The translations under genes and the position numbers were made by a program. 64,000 nucleotides of DNA, from NCBI GenBank assembly GCA_004352715.1, contig SCFE01000044.1, positions 254,101 to 318,100 on the forward strand. Direction: 5' to 3'. The number at the start of each line of letters is the position of its first letter. Positions within the stretch are counted from its first letter, which is position 1. Under the pieces are notes generated by a model. The model did no database searches. It worked only from the letters and a program-made list of their open reading frames with translations, and had not been told where the DNA came from. This document shows positions 55,111-64,000 of this stretch, one piece after another. Source of the stretch: Hofstenia miamia (Eukaryota > Xenacoelomorpha > Acoela).

Positions 55111-56575
55111 GTTTGATTGATCAAAATTTGCTGATGTTAATTATTACGGGGTTTGAGAAAAATCCAAGAATTTAAATGATAACAATAAATACCTATGTTT
55201 ACCATATTTTAAAATGCCTGATGTTGATCACCATTTAATTGGAGAGAGCTCCAAGACGTTAACTGTTTTGGAATGGCAAATATGTATTGTAAAAATGAAT
55301 CCATAATACCTAGCTAAGGGCCTATAATGTAGGTAGAGTGTAACTTCTTATAACTGAAATTTGGTATTGAAAGTCGCTTTTGCAAAATGGACTCAAGTAA
55401 GATTCAAAATGAGTTTGGCTGGGCCGAGACCTCCTTATCCCTACCTACAATAATATATATTATATGTATTTACGTTGATGTAGTTTCTACAAATATACAT
55501 TACGTTTTTTATATTAATATTTCAAGTATCTCGTTTGAATGTGAGACAAAATTTAAAGCGTCATAATCATGAAATGGGTGACTGTAAAAAGATTAGGATC
55601 ATTGTCCAACTTGAGTTATGCTCATGGTTGAAACTAATTTAAGATTCTCGAGACATTAACTTTTGTATAGCTGACCATTCATTGTTGTATACTGATAAAT
55701 CACAATATTTCCTTTATCACAAATATTTACTTTGAAGTCGAAATAGCATAAAAAACATTTTATAGCATTTCACTACAAAGAATTCCATAAATGAACTTTA
55801 TTTTTAAGAGTTCCTTAAATTATTCCTTGATAAATTCAAAAAGCCTTTGCCATGTTGTTTTAAAAGAGCATCTGTTTTTAATTCGAAGTTTGTTAATAAT
55901 ACATAATTAAACAATACCATTTATATAATGGTCGATATTCAGGAATGATTTGCTATAATTTAGCGCAGATCAGCATATCATATGTTAGTGGCGTTACTTA
56001 TTTACAAGTGTTTCCATTCAATACGGTAGAATTATGGCCAAGACCATCTGGTGGTTTTCACAGCAGTAACCTAAAATCAGGCAAAAAATATTGCATAGAC
56101 AAGAATTGGCAATTTTGAGTCACTGCTTTCTTAGGTATAATGAAACAATTCGTTGCAAACAATAATTTCTTTACATTTTATAATCAATGTTTGATGTCAA
56201 AATACAGAATAACGAAGAATCACATAAATATGGAATAAATCCTATTTTATCATTGTAAACTTCGCTTCAAATGTTTTTAAGTAATTTGCATTTTATGGAA
56301 ACGAATTAAAATTATTTCCAGAAATTTTGTAGAATCACAAAAATAATTTACAGACAAGACTAACGACTAACACAAATAAATGTACTTAGAAATTGTCTAC
56401 TGTAGTAAACCACGTACTAAATATAATAATAAATCATAAAAAATGTCACGTTTTACAAATTTCTCATAAATGACTGAAGCTTCCTAAAATATCGTGATAA
56501 AGAAAACATTTGCATATCAACCCCACATAGTAGAAAATATACAATTGAAGTTATTTCAAGTAAGGATTACAAAAT
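55111..56575. other. No gene recognised
   Basis: AT-rich non-coding; a TATATATTATATG patch near 55450. Confidence 0.4.
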
Positions 56576-56579
56576 TATA

Positions 56580-57440
56580 AAATAAAGAAGAAGAATAAGA
56601 AGAAATAGGAGATGAAGAAAAGACGAAGAAGAGAAAGAAAATATTTATATTTAAAGTTGCCTTAAGCAATAAAAAATGGAGTTGACAATTCTAAATAGCG
56701 ACAAAAAAACAATACCAATATAATAACAAATACACATACAAGAATTAAATTTAATAATACAGTTAAAAATTATGATCTTGGGTTATATGAATTTAACACG
56801 TCGCCATTTGCAGTGAATCTTTTTTTTAATACCGTAGAAGTATATACTAATTTCTTTTTTAACAAGGTTTAATTTATTCATTAGTTTTATATATTTAGGG
56901 AAATTATTCCATTTATTGAGTTATTGAGAAATAAATTTTTCTTTATTTTCTTCTTATAATTAAATCGTTTAATTTTTAATGTTCTATATAATGTCTCTGC
57001 ACTATTTTGGAGGATAGAAAATTTGATTTATGGTATATTACAAAATATTCCAAAGAATATAGTTAGAGCATATTTGTAAACAGTGCAATGTAGATTTTCT
57101 GATTTCTGCATTCCTGTTACATAAAGGATTGTGATTTTATAGCCCATCTGCACACTGCATTTTTTCAACACTTATTGATTCATGTCGGGGTATAGTAAGT
57201 TTCCACAATTAACTGAATTTTTACTGTGGTTGGAAGCTTTTGGGATATACTGCTAAGAGTCTTACTGAAATAGTCATTTTCTTAAGAGCATTAGTTATTC
57301 GTTTTGTAAAATTAAGTTGAGAATAAAAAATTATGTGTAAATATTTAAGAGTGTAACTTGTTTTATATAATTAACATTAAATTTTAATTTATACTGAGAA
57401 ACATTTGTGGATTTATTGTTAGATTTAGGTCTAATTTAGT
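56580..57440 (-). pseudogene. LINE RT thumb and 3' end, decayed
   Basis: Minus-strand text: YLHIIFYSQLNFTKRITNAL and KKMTISVRLL near 57330-57260 (the YLGI..DS.L.f..hI region after the palm), then LNKWNNFPKYIKLMNKLN and LVKKEISIYFYG near 56930-56820 (C-terminal tail). An AT- and pyrimidine-rich 3' UTR runs down to about 56580. Frames change and stops are common. Confidence 0.6.
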
Positions 57441-58417
57441 TTTAGTTTTAGTGATGCAAAATATTGTACAAGAAAAATGAAATTTTTGCCCTGCAAGTAG
57501 CACTTTTGTTTCAGACATAGAATATATATATAAGTTTAGTTTAGAAGACAACCTAATTCACTTTCTTCAGTTACATATTTCAATGTTTATTGATTGAAGA
57601 TAGCCATCTTAAACATCTATTCATTATAGTTAAAAAACTTCCAAAAATTATTAAAAATGCTACATATAATGCATTAAATTTCGTTATAAATGGTTGTATA
57701 TTAGTCATTCACTGCGTGAAGAATGCCGTAAAATATACATAAATATACCCTCACATAACCACATGTGAAAATATGCTGTGCCGTACAAAAATATTTTATA
57801 CCAAGTTTAATTCTCACCATCCTGTGCCCAAACCGTACCACCAAAAGTTAGCCACGGCGTGGCTGCCACGCACCGTTGCAGCTCTGCACTGAACTTGATT
57901 TCATTCTACCACGTAGTTTTAAATACTGCTTGTATTAGCTGTCTCTATGTTATTATTTAATGTTTACCTGTTTTGCTCCACTTACAAATTGGAAGGCGGT
58001 AGATTTACTCGATTTACATAACACTAGAGGATTATTGTGTGAAATATCTACTATAAACAACACTACCTTAGTGATTTATGATTTAAGATAAGGTATAGCG
58101 CGATTACATTTGCTCCATAAGGACAGACGCGTTATTTCGTTCCATTGCTTTTATGTAGCGAATAGCGATATCTTGCAAATGGAATCAAGGGCAGTGCTTT
58201 ATTCACACCTTGTTTTACCATCTGCCAATTATTTGATCCGAAGTGAAATTCCTTATTTTAATTTAGACTGCCGATAGTTATATATTTTTTACTTAAGTGA
58301 AAAACTATTTCCCGAACTATTATCCGTCTTCAAAACACAATGAAATTACGTGTTCCACATTGTATAACTTAAAAACGGAAGAATTTCTTCATACCACACA
58401 TGATCAGTATTAAAATA
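57441..58417. other. No gene recognised
   Basis: Non-coding; slightly GC-richer around 57830-57900 but without an open frame. Confidence 0.4.
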
Positions 58418-58622
58418 TGTATTATATATATANNNNNNNNNNNNNNNNNNNNNNNNNNNNNNNNNNNNNNNNNNNNNNNNNNNNNNNNNNNNNNNNNNNN
58501 NNNNNNNNNNNNNNNNNNNNNNNNNNNNNNNNNNNNNNNNNNNNNNNNNNNNNNNNNNNNNNNNNNNNNNNNNNNNNNNNNNNNNNNNNNNNNNNNNNNN
58601 NNNNNTATATATATATATATAT
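58418..58622. repeat. (AT)n with 173-N gap
   Basis: AT repeats either side of N 58433-58605. A further AT run lies at about 58787-58811. Confidence 0.8.
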
Positions 58623-58879
58623 TAGTATCGGAGCTGGTTATTTATCGGCCAGTCTAGTGTTTTCTCATGTTTGTAAATATGATAATAGCTAAATTGTATA
58701 TAAGATGATACTTTTATTGTAAATACAGAACAGTTTTAGTAATGTTTAGCTGAAAAGTCGAACCTGCGTTAGCCTCACTGATATGACTATATATATATAT
58801 ATATATATATATTCGAGAGTAGAATTTTAATGAATTGAAAAGTGTGAGGATTGGTTTTTCTTCTCCCCAACTCAGAATA

Positions 58880-59200
58880 AAAATTTTTGTTTTGGCTCGA
58901 CACATAAAACCATTCAATGAGGCTCGTTTTAACTCGATATTATTTTAAAGTATAGCACTTTCAAAATTTTTTTCTAGCTCGCTTCCTAATTATTAAATAA
59001 AAATTTTAAAATAAGATTATAAAAAAGGTATATTGAATGAAAATATATCAAAAATCGGCATAAAAAAATTAAAAGGCAAAACTATAGAATTAGTTGGCTC
59101 AATAAAGGCTCGTTTTGGACTCGTTGTATATCCAATGAACTGCTCAAGCTCGGCTCATTAGAAGCTCGGCTCGTTGACAAGTCTGCCCCAACCAATGTAT
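58880..59200. mobile_element. Possible GAGCTCG-rich MITE
   Basis: Motifs GGCTCG, AGGCTCGTTTT (58920 and 59107) and AAGCTCGGCTC (twice near 59147-59175) recur and end in GTTGACAAGTCTGCCC. Such GAGCTCG-rich subterminal repeats are common in hAT-type MITEs. The boundaries and TIRs are not established. Confidence 0.3.
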
Positions 59201-59514
59201 GCACAATCACTCCGAGTCAATTGATTAATTGCAAGTAAGATATTCAAAAAATATAAATGAATTACTTACTATACGAAAAGTAACAAGATCTTATACTTGC
59301 GGGAAATTTTCTCGATATTTATAGCAGTTATCACAAAAAATTTCATGGATTATTTTGAAATGGAAACAAGATATTTTCAATCTATCAAACTAAGGCCACA
59401 TCAGAGAATCAACACGAATGAGCACAAATAGCAATCATTTTCTATTATAGGAAGGTCTGAATGTAGTTCATGTTTCTGTTGGTGATTATTCATATAGTTT
59501 ACAAATTTAAACAA

Positions 59515-59885
59515 AACAAGCGTTAGAACGAATTCAGCAAAGGGCATTTAAAATAATGATACCTAATATTGATTTTGAAATTGTATGTAATCCCAATTAT
59601 TAAATGACAGAAGACCTATTCAATGTGACAAACTATGGAGTAAAATTACAAAAAACTTTCAATCAACCTCGAAACCATCTAGTTCCTTTTGAAAGAGACA
59701 TAAATTATCCACTAACGAGTCCAAGATTCTATGATTCAGAATATAGAACAAAAAGATTTCTCAATAGTTTTGCTTCGATGCAATCAAGAAATGGAGATAT
59801 AAATTATCGTGCTTTTTAAATTTTAGGTTGTCTATTTTTCGACCTTTTGGTCTTAAAGACAAATAAATTTCTTTCTCTCTCTCTA
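59515..59885 (+). pseudogene. LINE C-terminal tail with CT-rich 3' end
   Basis: ALERIQQRAFKIMIPNIDFE near 59523 is the LERIQ.RA.R.I segment of LINE ORF2 C-termini; after a stop the frame at 59604-59819 gives QKTFNQPRNHLVPF, YDSEYRTKRFLNSFA and INYRAF. A 3' UTR with AATAAA at about 59863 and TTTCTTTCTCTCTCTCT follows. The RT itself is missing. Confidence 0.7.
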
Positions 59886-60400
59886 AACTTAAGTTGATAT
59901 TAATTAAAAAATATATTAATTTTTATAGACACTTAAAATTTCAATTGAAACAAAAAACCAAAAACGGGCCTTATTTCATCTCTTTTAAAGGACATTACAA
60001 ATCATACCAAACTCTGCCATAAAAAAGAAATTGAAGTTAATCGATAACAATACTTACTATAAAAATACAAAACATTGTTCTATGTAGTACAAAGCAGAAA
60101 TTTATTCAACCCATGAACTAGGTATAGAAATGGGACCTGACCCAAATCAAGCCCTGGGATTAAAATTTTATAGTAAATTTGCGGTGGAGGTGAAAGTTAT
60201 ATGCATGTGTTTACATGAATGACGTAAATCTATCAAGTGTTAATTCCAAAATTGTTTACATGTTTGATTTAAATTTTCCTCATCTAATTTTTAATTAACC
60301 ACAAACTTTCCCGCAAAATGCTGATAAAATTCACAATGGAATTAAATGCAAAAACATTAAACAACCACGGAGAGAGAACAACAGCTGCGTATTGATTGAG
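59886..60400. other. No gene recognised
   Basis: AT-rich intergenic sequence upstream of the gene starting at 60646. Confidence 0.4.
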
Positions 60401-60409
60401 GGTTTTTTA

Positions 60410-60645
60410 CCACAATTCGAACACGTCATTCCTTCCAGGTCTGATGCGCTAAGGGAAATGTACGCTTAATTCTCCGCGTCTCTTCGAACAGCTATTCAAT
60501 TATGGAAAACAGTGCTTTTCCCTCGTGCTGGGTACTGAATCATACCCGTCTGTAGTGATCTCATTGGTTGTGCGTTTTTCCAAATTATTGTCTGTGCGAG
60601 AGGAAAGCAGTGTGGAAAACCCAGTGTACGGTTAATTCGTTCAAC
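60410..60645 (+). promoter_or_regulatory. Candidate promoter and 5' UTR
   Basis: GC- and CpG-richer than its surroundings, with an inverted CCAAT box (ATTGG, about 60565). It directly precedes the first coding exon of the next gene. No TATA box is evident. Confidence 0.4.
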
Positions 60646-62501
60646 ATGACTTTCTTGCATAAATTTCGCAGCGATGACGGTATGTGTTTCATATACTATA
60701 AAATTCCCATTCCCGAATATGTGGAAATTTTCCTAGTGTACTTTCCAATGTATTTTCTGTAATAATATCTTTTGTAGAGAATTTCAATCTACTATTATCT
60801 TTGTCTCGGTAAATTACAACTTAACATGTAATAAATTTTTTTATATGTTATAAAATGAAATATACATTTATTGTTGTCTTACATGTAAAATTGGAAAAAA
60901 TATTTTTTTAGTTTCATAGGGTGCATACTTATTGCATCTGCACATGTTTAACAATAATAAATATAATTTTCTGTGTTTTTGCATGAGTGAAAAATATGTG
61001 CTTTTCGGTAATAAATGTTAAACTTAAGCTTTATAATTTGTTAATTATATGTTATGTTAGTTGTTAATCCTTACTTCTAAATTGTAATTCAAAATTTGAA
61101 TTCGTAGATTTATTTTTAATTTTATAATTTTCAACGAGCAAAGAGTTTTATAATACATGTATATGTTTTCAAAAGTTGAGTGGAAAAACCTAATTTTGGT
61201 GTTCATTACAAGGCGACTCTTAATAAAGGGTCTCGTTGTCCCATTATAATTGATATTCTAATGGGCATTGGTGGATTTGAGGAAATAGAATTTATAGAAT
61301 TCTATTCTGTTACATGTTTTATTTCATTTTAAAGTTTTATCATGTCATTTATAGTTTTATTGTTTTTGCAAAATGAATATTGATGTTTAAAAGACAAGCA
61401 TTTAAAATTTTGTTGACCTTCAAGTGAACATACATGGTATCATACTTTCACTGTGTTTACGATAATTTCCGGATGCAGCATTTTTACATTAATTTATATA
61501 ATTAACTATCAAAATTGATTGTTTGAGAATACTGTTTTACATTATGTTAATTAATTTTTCCCGTGTGATGACTAAGGCGAAATTACTAATGCATCCGTTT
61601 CTAAATTTATGGTGAGAAAATATTTTTGAATGCTTTTCCATTACTTTTTGAAAGATGATGGCGCAAAACAGGGATTATTTCACAAAAACCAATTGAAATT
61701 TGTTTAAGTATGGAATAATATTTCCTTTAAAATGACAGTAGGTGGCGTTAGCCAATTTTCCTTTACAATAGATGGCGTATAAAACGATTATTAAGCGAAT
61801 AATCCATTTTACATTTTTAGATAACATTTTAATTCCATAAATGATAATCAGTATTTGAAACTGAGTTATCAACAAAATATGATATTGATAATAAAGTATT
61901 CAATTTGCAATTTTTGCATATTTTTATTATACCAATGCCTTATTTCGCATTGATGTATGTTTTCAATTGATTGATTTGAAGATATTTAGATATTCCAATA
62001 GAGAATTTTGTGTAAAAGGAAAGCAGAAAATCTGCTATTGCATAATAATGCGGTTAGTCATATATTGAGCCTTTTGAAGAGCATCTCATCAGCAAATATG
62101 TCTAAATACTAGATGATAAGTTGTTCTTTGGTTAATAGAGACTTTAGGTGTTGTTGTCCCACCTCATCTTCGTGCAAAACAAGTTGAGGGTGATACAGGT
62201 AATGATGAAAATGCTCATCAAAGACAACCACTTCCACCTCCAGGTACTTTCTTCACATCTCCTCCAACTCCACCAGAAGAGCCCCGATCCGTTGGTAAAG
62301 TTGTACTGCCCTCCCTTCCTTCATGGGTTCGAAGGCCAACCCCGATTACTGAAAACTTCCAGCTTTGTTTCAACAACCAACAGTTTCCAAAAACATCGAG
62401 TGTATCGAATGTTGACGAGATGAGTAGCGGATTGGGATCATCGCCCGAAGTTACCCCCACTAGCCCTTTATCAGATATGACTATTGATGTCGACAAATTA
62501 C
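60646..62501 (+). CDS. Uncharacterised Pro/Ser-rich protein, first two coding exons (partial)
   Basis: Exon 1, 60646-60679, encodes MTFLHKFRSDD and ends in phase 1 at GGTATGT. Exon 2 begins at 62139 (after AATAG, giving ETLGVVVPPHLR) or at 62148 (after TTTAG, giving GVVVPPHLR); both keep the same frame. It runs open to 62501, where C|GTAAGA is a good donor in phase 1. About 130 residues are visible: basic N-terminus, PLPPPGTFFTSPPTPPEEP, LPSLPSWVRRPTPITENFQL, then SSGLGSSPEVTPTSPLSDMT, a likely disordered, phosphorylatable region. Absence of stops over 354 nt in AT-rich DNA and the CpG-containing codons mark it as real. I do not recognise the family. No later exon is obvious before the window ends; it probably continues beyond 64000. 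Confidence 0.65.
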
Positions 62502-63570
62502 GTAAGATTTGCTCGTTGCTAAAAATCAGAATTATAAAACACGTTTGACAAGTTTATTTAAAACATGTTTTTAAAACTGTAATAGTAATTCAATTGCAAT
62601 TGTTTATATTAAGATCAGGGTAGGATTGTTTTAAAACACCCTTGTATTAAAACTCATTTTAAGACATGTTTAAGCACAGCAAAATCCGTCCATTTTACCA
62701 TTATACACCTTTATATGTTTGTTATGTACATCTTGGAATTTCAGACAAGAAAAGCTGAGATTTATATTAGGGTTGCAAGAGACCCCATGGTAATTAATGG
62801 AAGTTTTGGTCTGGTAGTTAGAGTGTTAATATATTTCGGCGTACAAGAATGGCTTAAGACTAAGCTAAAAATGCTCCGAGTTCGAATCCGTAGTCCAAGT
62901 CTTAATATTTTTTTGGTTAGACCGATTCCGTATACAAGTCCGACTAGTAATTCGGATTTGTACAAACCGAATCCGAGTCTAGGAAAATAATTTATGATTT
63001 TACAAGGTCGTGAATCCGAGTCCAGAAATTGGATTACAAAGTTAAAAAAAGCTTTTGTGAATTGTTGACTGATATCAAATCAATTATTGACTAAGTTTTT
63101 ACCTTGAAGTTAAATATTAAATTGAGTGATACCAATCTGACCTCTGTTGCATGGGCACTCACTGTGACCAAAGCATTTATAATATTTTGGCAGACCCTAT
63201 TTGATAATTCTGCAATATGTAATCCAAGACCCATTAGGATCTCTGCTTCGAATAAGTAACATATTAATTTTAAATAATTTAAGACTATGAAAATAATCAA
63301 TTTATGTGAAATTTTTCAGGTCTAAATTTATAGTTTTCAAAATTTATCCATACATGGTTTAGCTAAATGCTTTTTTAAGAGGGTATTGATCAAAAAAGTG
63401 TAATGTACATTCACAGATTTGCCTTTCCTATTTGTACTTATTCGTTGCTCCCTTTGTTGTTTTTCATCCTTTTCCTTCTCAATGTTTATCAACAATGATT
63501 TTAACTCAAAATTTATTGGATTTTTTCATTATCAATAATTTTTTTAGGTACAATTTTATTAATAAAATTA
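62502..63570. other. Intronic or intergenic sequence with GAATCCGAGTC-type repeats
   Basis: At 62860-63030 the motifs GTTCGAATCCG, GACCGATTCCG, CGAATCCGAGTC and GAATCCGAGTCC recur in both orientations, like subterminal repeats of a MITE, without clear ends. Frames here have no protein signature. Confidence 0.35.
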
Positions 63571-63576
63571 AAAAAT

Positions 63577-63603
63577 CATTATTATTATTATTATTATTAT
63601 TAT

Positions 63604-63697
<94 letters not shown>
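63577..63697. repeat. (ATT)n/(AAT)n microsatellite
   Basis: ATT units, then about six AAT units, then a long ATT run: an inverted simple-repeat tract able to fold. It could be the tail of a LINE, as at 9490, but no LINE sequence is recognisable beside it. Confidence 0.9.
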
Positions 63698-64000
63698 GAA
63701 AGATTTATTGTCTTCAAAAAATTACATTATCATGTAAATGATATTTTCTAACCTTGTGCATTCTAAAATGAGCAACAACAATAAAAATTTTTTTACAAGT
63801 TGCAGTATATCAAATTGATTATTTATAAACTGATTGAATTTAGATGAATTATTTTCTTCATAGTTTCCCTTTCTTCTTTAAAGTACTAATGTTATAGATG
63901 TTTTACAATATAAATAATTTTTAACGTACATGATCTATTAACACTAGAAAGGCCATTACTCATTAGGATTCTTTTTCAAACAGAATTTCAAAATAGAACA
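63698..64000. other. No gene recognised
   Basis: AT-rich end of the window. Confidence 0.4.

Noticed and set aside
62148-62496. Plus-strand 91-codon (62148-62423) and minus-strand 92-codon (62218-62496) ORFs
   Set aside because: Shadows of the 62139-62501 exon, which reads without stops in a third frame and has a good donor.
1-64000. CRISPR arrays, bacterial operons, tRNA or rRNA genes
   Set aside because: No regularly spaced repeats, no clustered bacterial-type ORFs, and no tRNA or rRNA-like segments seen; the window is plainly eukaryotic nuclear DNA.

Overview
This is an AT-rich, intron-bearing eukaryotic window, almost certainly from an invertebrate animal. The evidence is the spliced nuclear genes, the THAP/P-element, piggyBac, PIF/Harbinger, Tc1/mariner and hAT transposon relics, and many non-LTR retrotransposons (LINEs). 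I cannot name the species from the sequence. Seven runs of N are present, four of them flanked by (AT)n on one or both sides, so this is a draft assembly.

Host genes are few. (1) A five-exon gene on + (20789-27172) reconstructs to a 149-residue SLX9 (FAM207A)-type ribosome-biogenesis protein. (2) A two-exon gene on + (41582-43953) encodes 168 residues ending in a cysteine-rich domain like the C-terminus of piggyBac transposases. (3) An acidic, serine-rich 227-residue ORF on + (16641-17324) is of unknown function, with a faint HJURP/Scm3-like look at its ends. (4) The first exons of an unrecognised proline/serine-rich gene lie at 60646-62501 on + and run out of the window or into exons I cannot see. 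A decayed coiled-coil ORF on - (1015-2134) looks like a retrocopy or pseudogene.

The rest is mostly a transposon graveyard with readable nesting. 3.6-4.2 kb: two inverted-repeat MITEs. 4.7-9.55 kb: a nearly full CR1/L2-like LINE (PHD-finger ORF1, endonuclease/RT ORF2, ATT tail) interleaved with minus-strand LINE pieces. 9.6-11 kb: the 3' end of a restriction-like-endonuclease LINE (R4/Dong-like) and several of its 3' tails stacked in TAA/ATT repeats. 10.97-13.5 kb: a minus-strand LINE cut by a mariner, then a Tc1 element. 14-16 kb: a LINE cut by a Harbinger MITE with TAA target duplication. 18-20 kb: an internally deleted second copy of the 5-9 kb LINE, and piggyBac pieces. 21-24 kb and 24.6-26.1 kb, both inside SLX9 introns: a P element with 36-bp inverted ends and a THAP domain, itself hit by a TTAA-flanked MITE, and a long-TIR element carrying a MADF-like exon. 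27.5-39.5 kb: mariner, hAT and several LINE relics, including one RT ORF that is open throughout (30847-32412). 49-50.7 kb: a Tc1 element with IR/DR ends. 51.1-51.6 kb: a duplicated segment around an 11-N gap. 56.6-59.9 kb: LINE 3' ends.

Nothing here is a clear new multi-gene system. The most original items are the spliced piggyBac-tail gene, the MADF exon carried between 300-bp inverted repeats inside SLX9, and the LINE tails stacked in TAA repeats. All identifications come from reading motifs by eye; no database search was possible.
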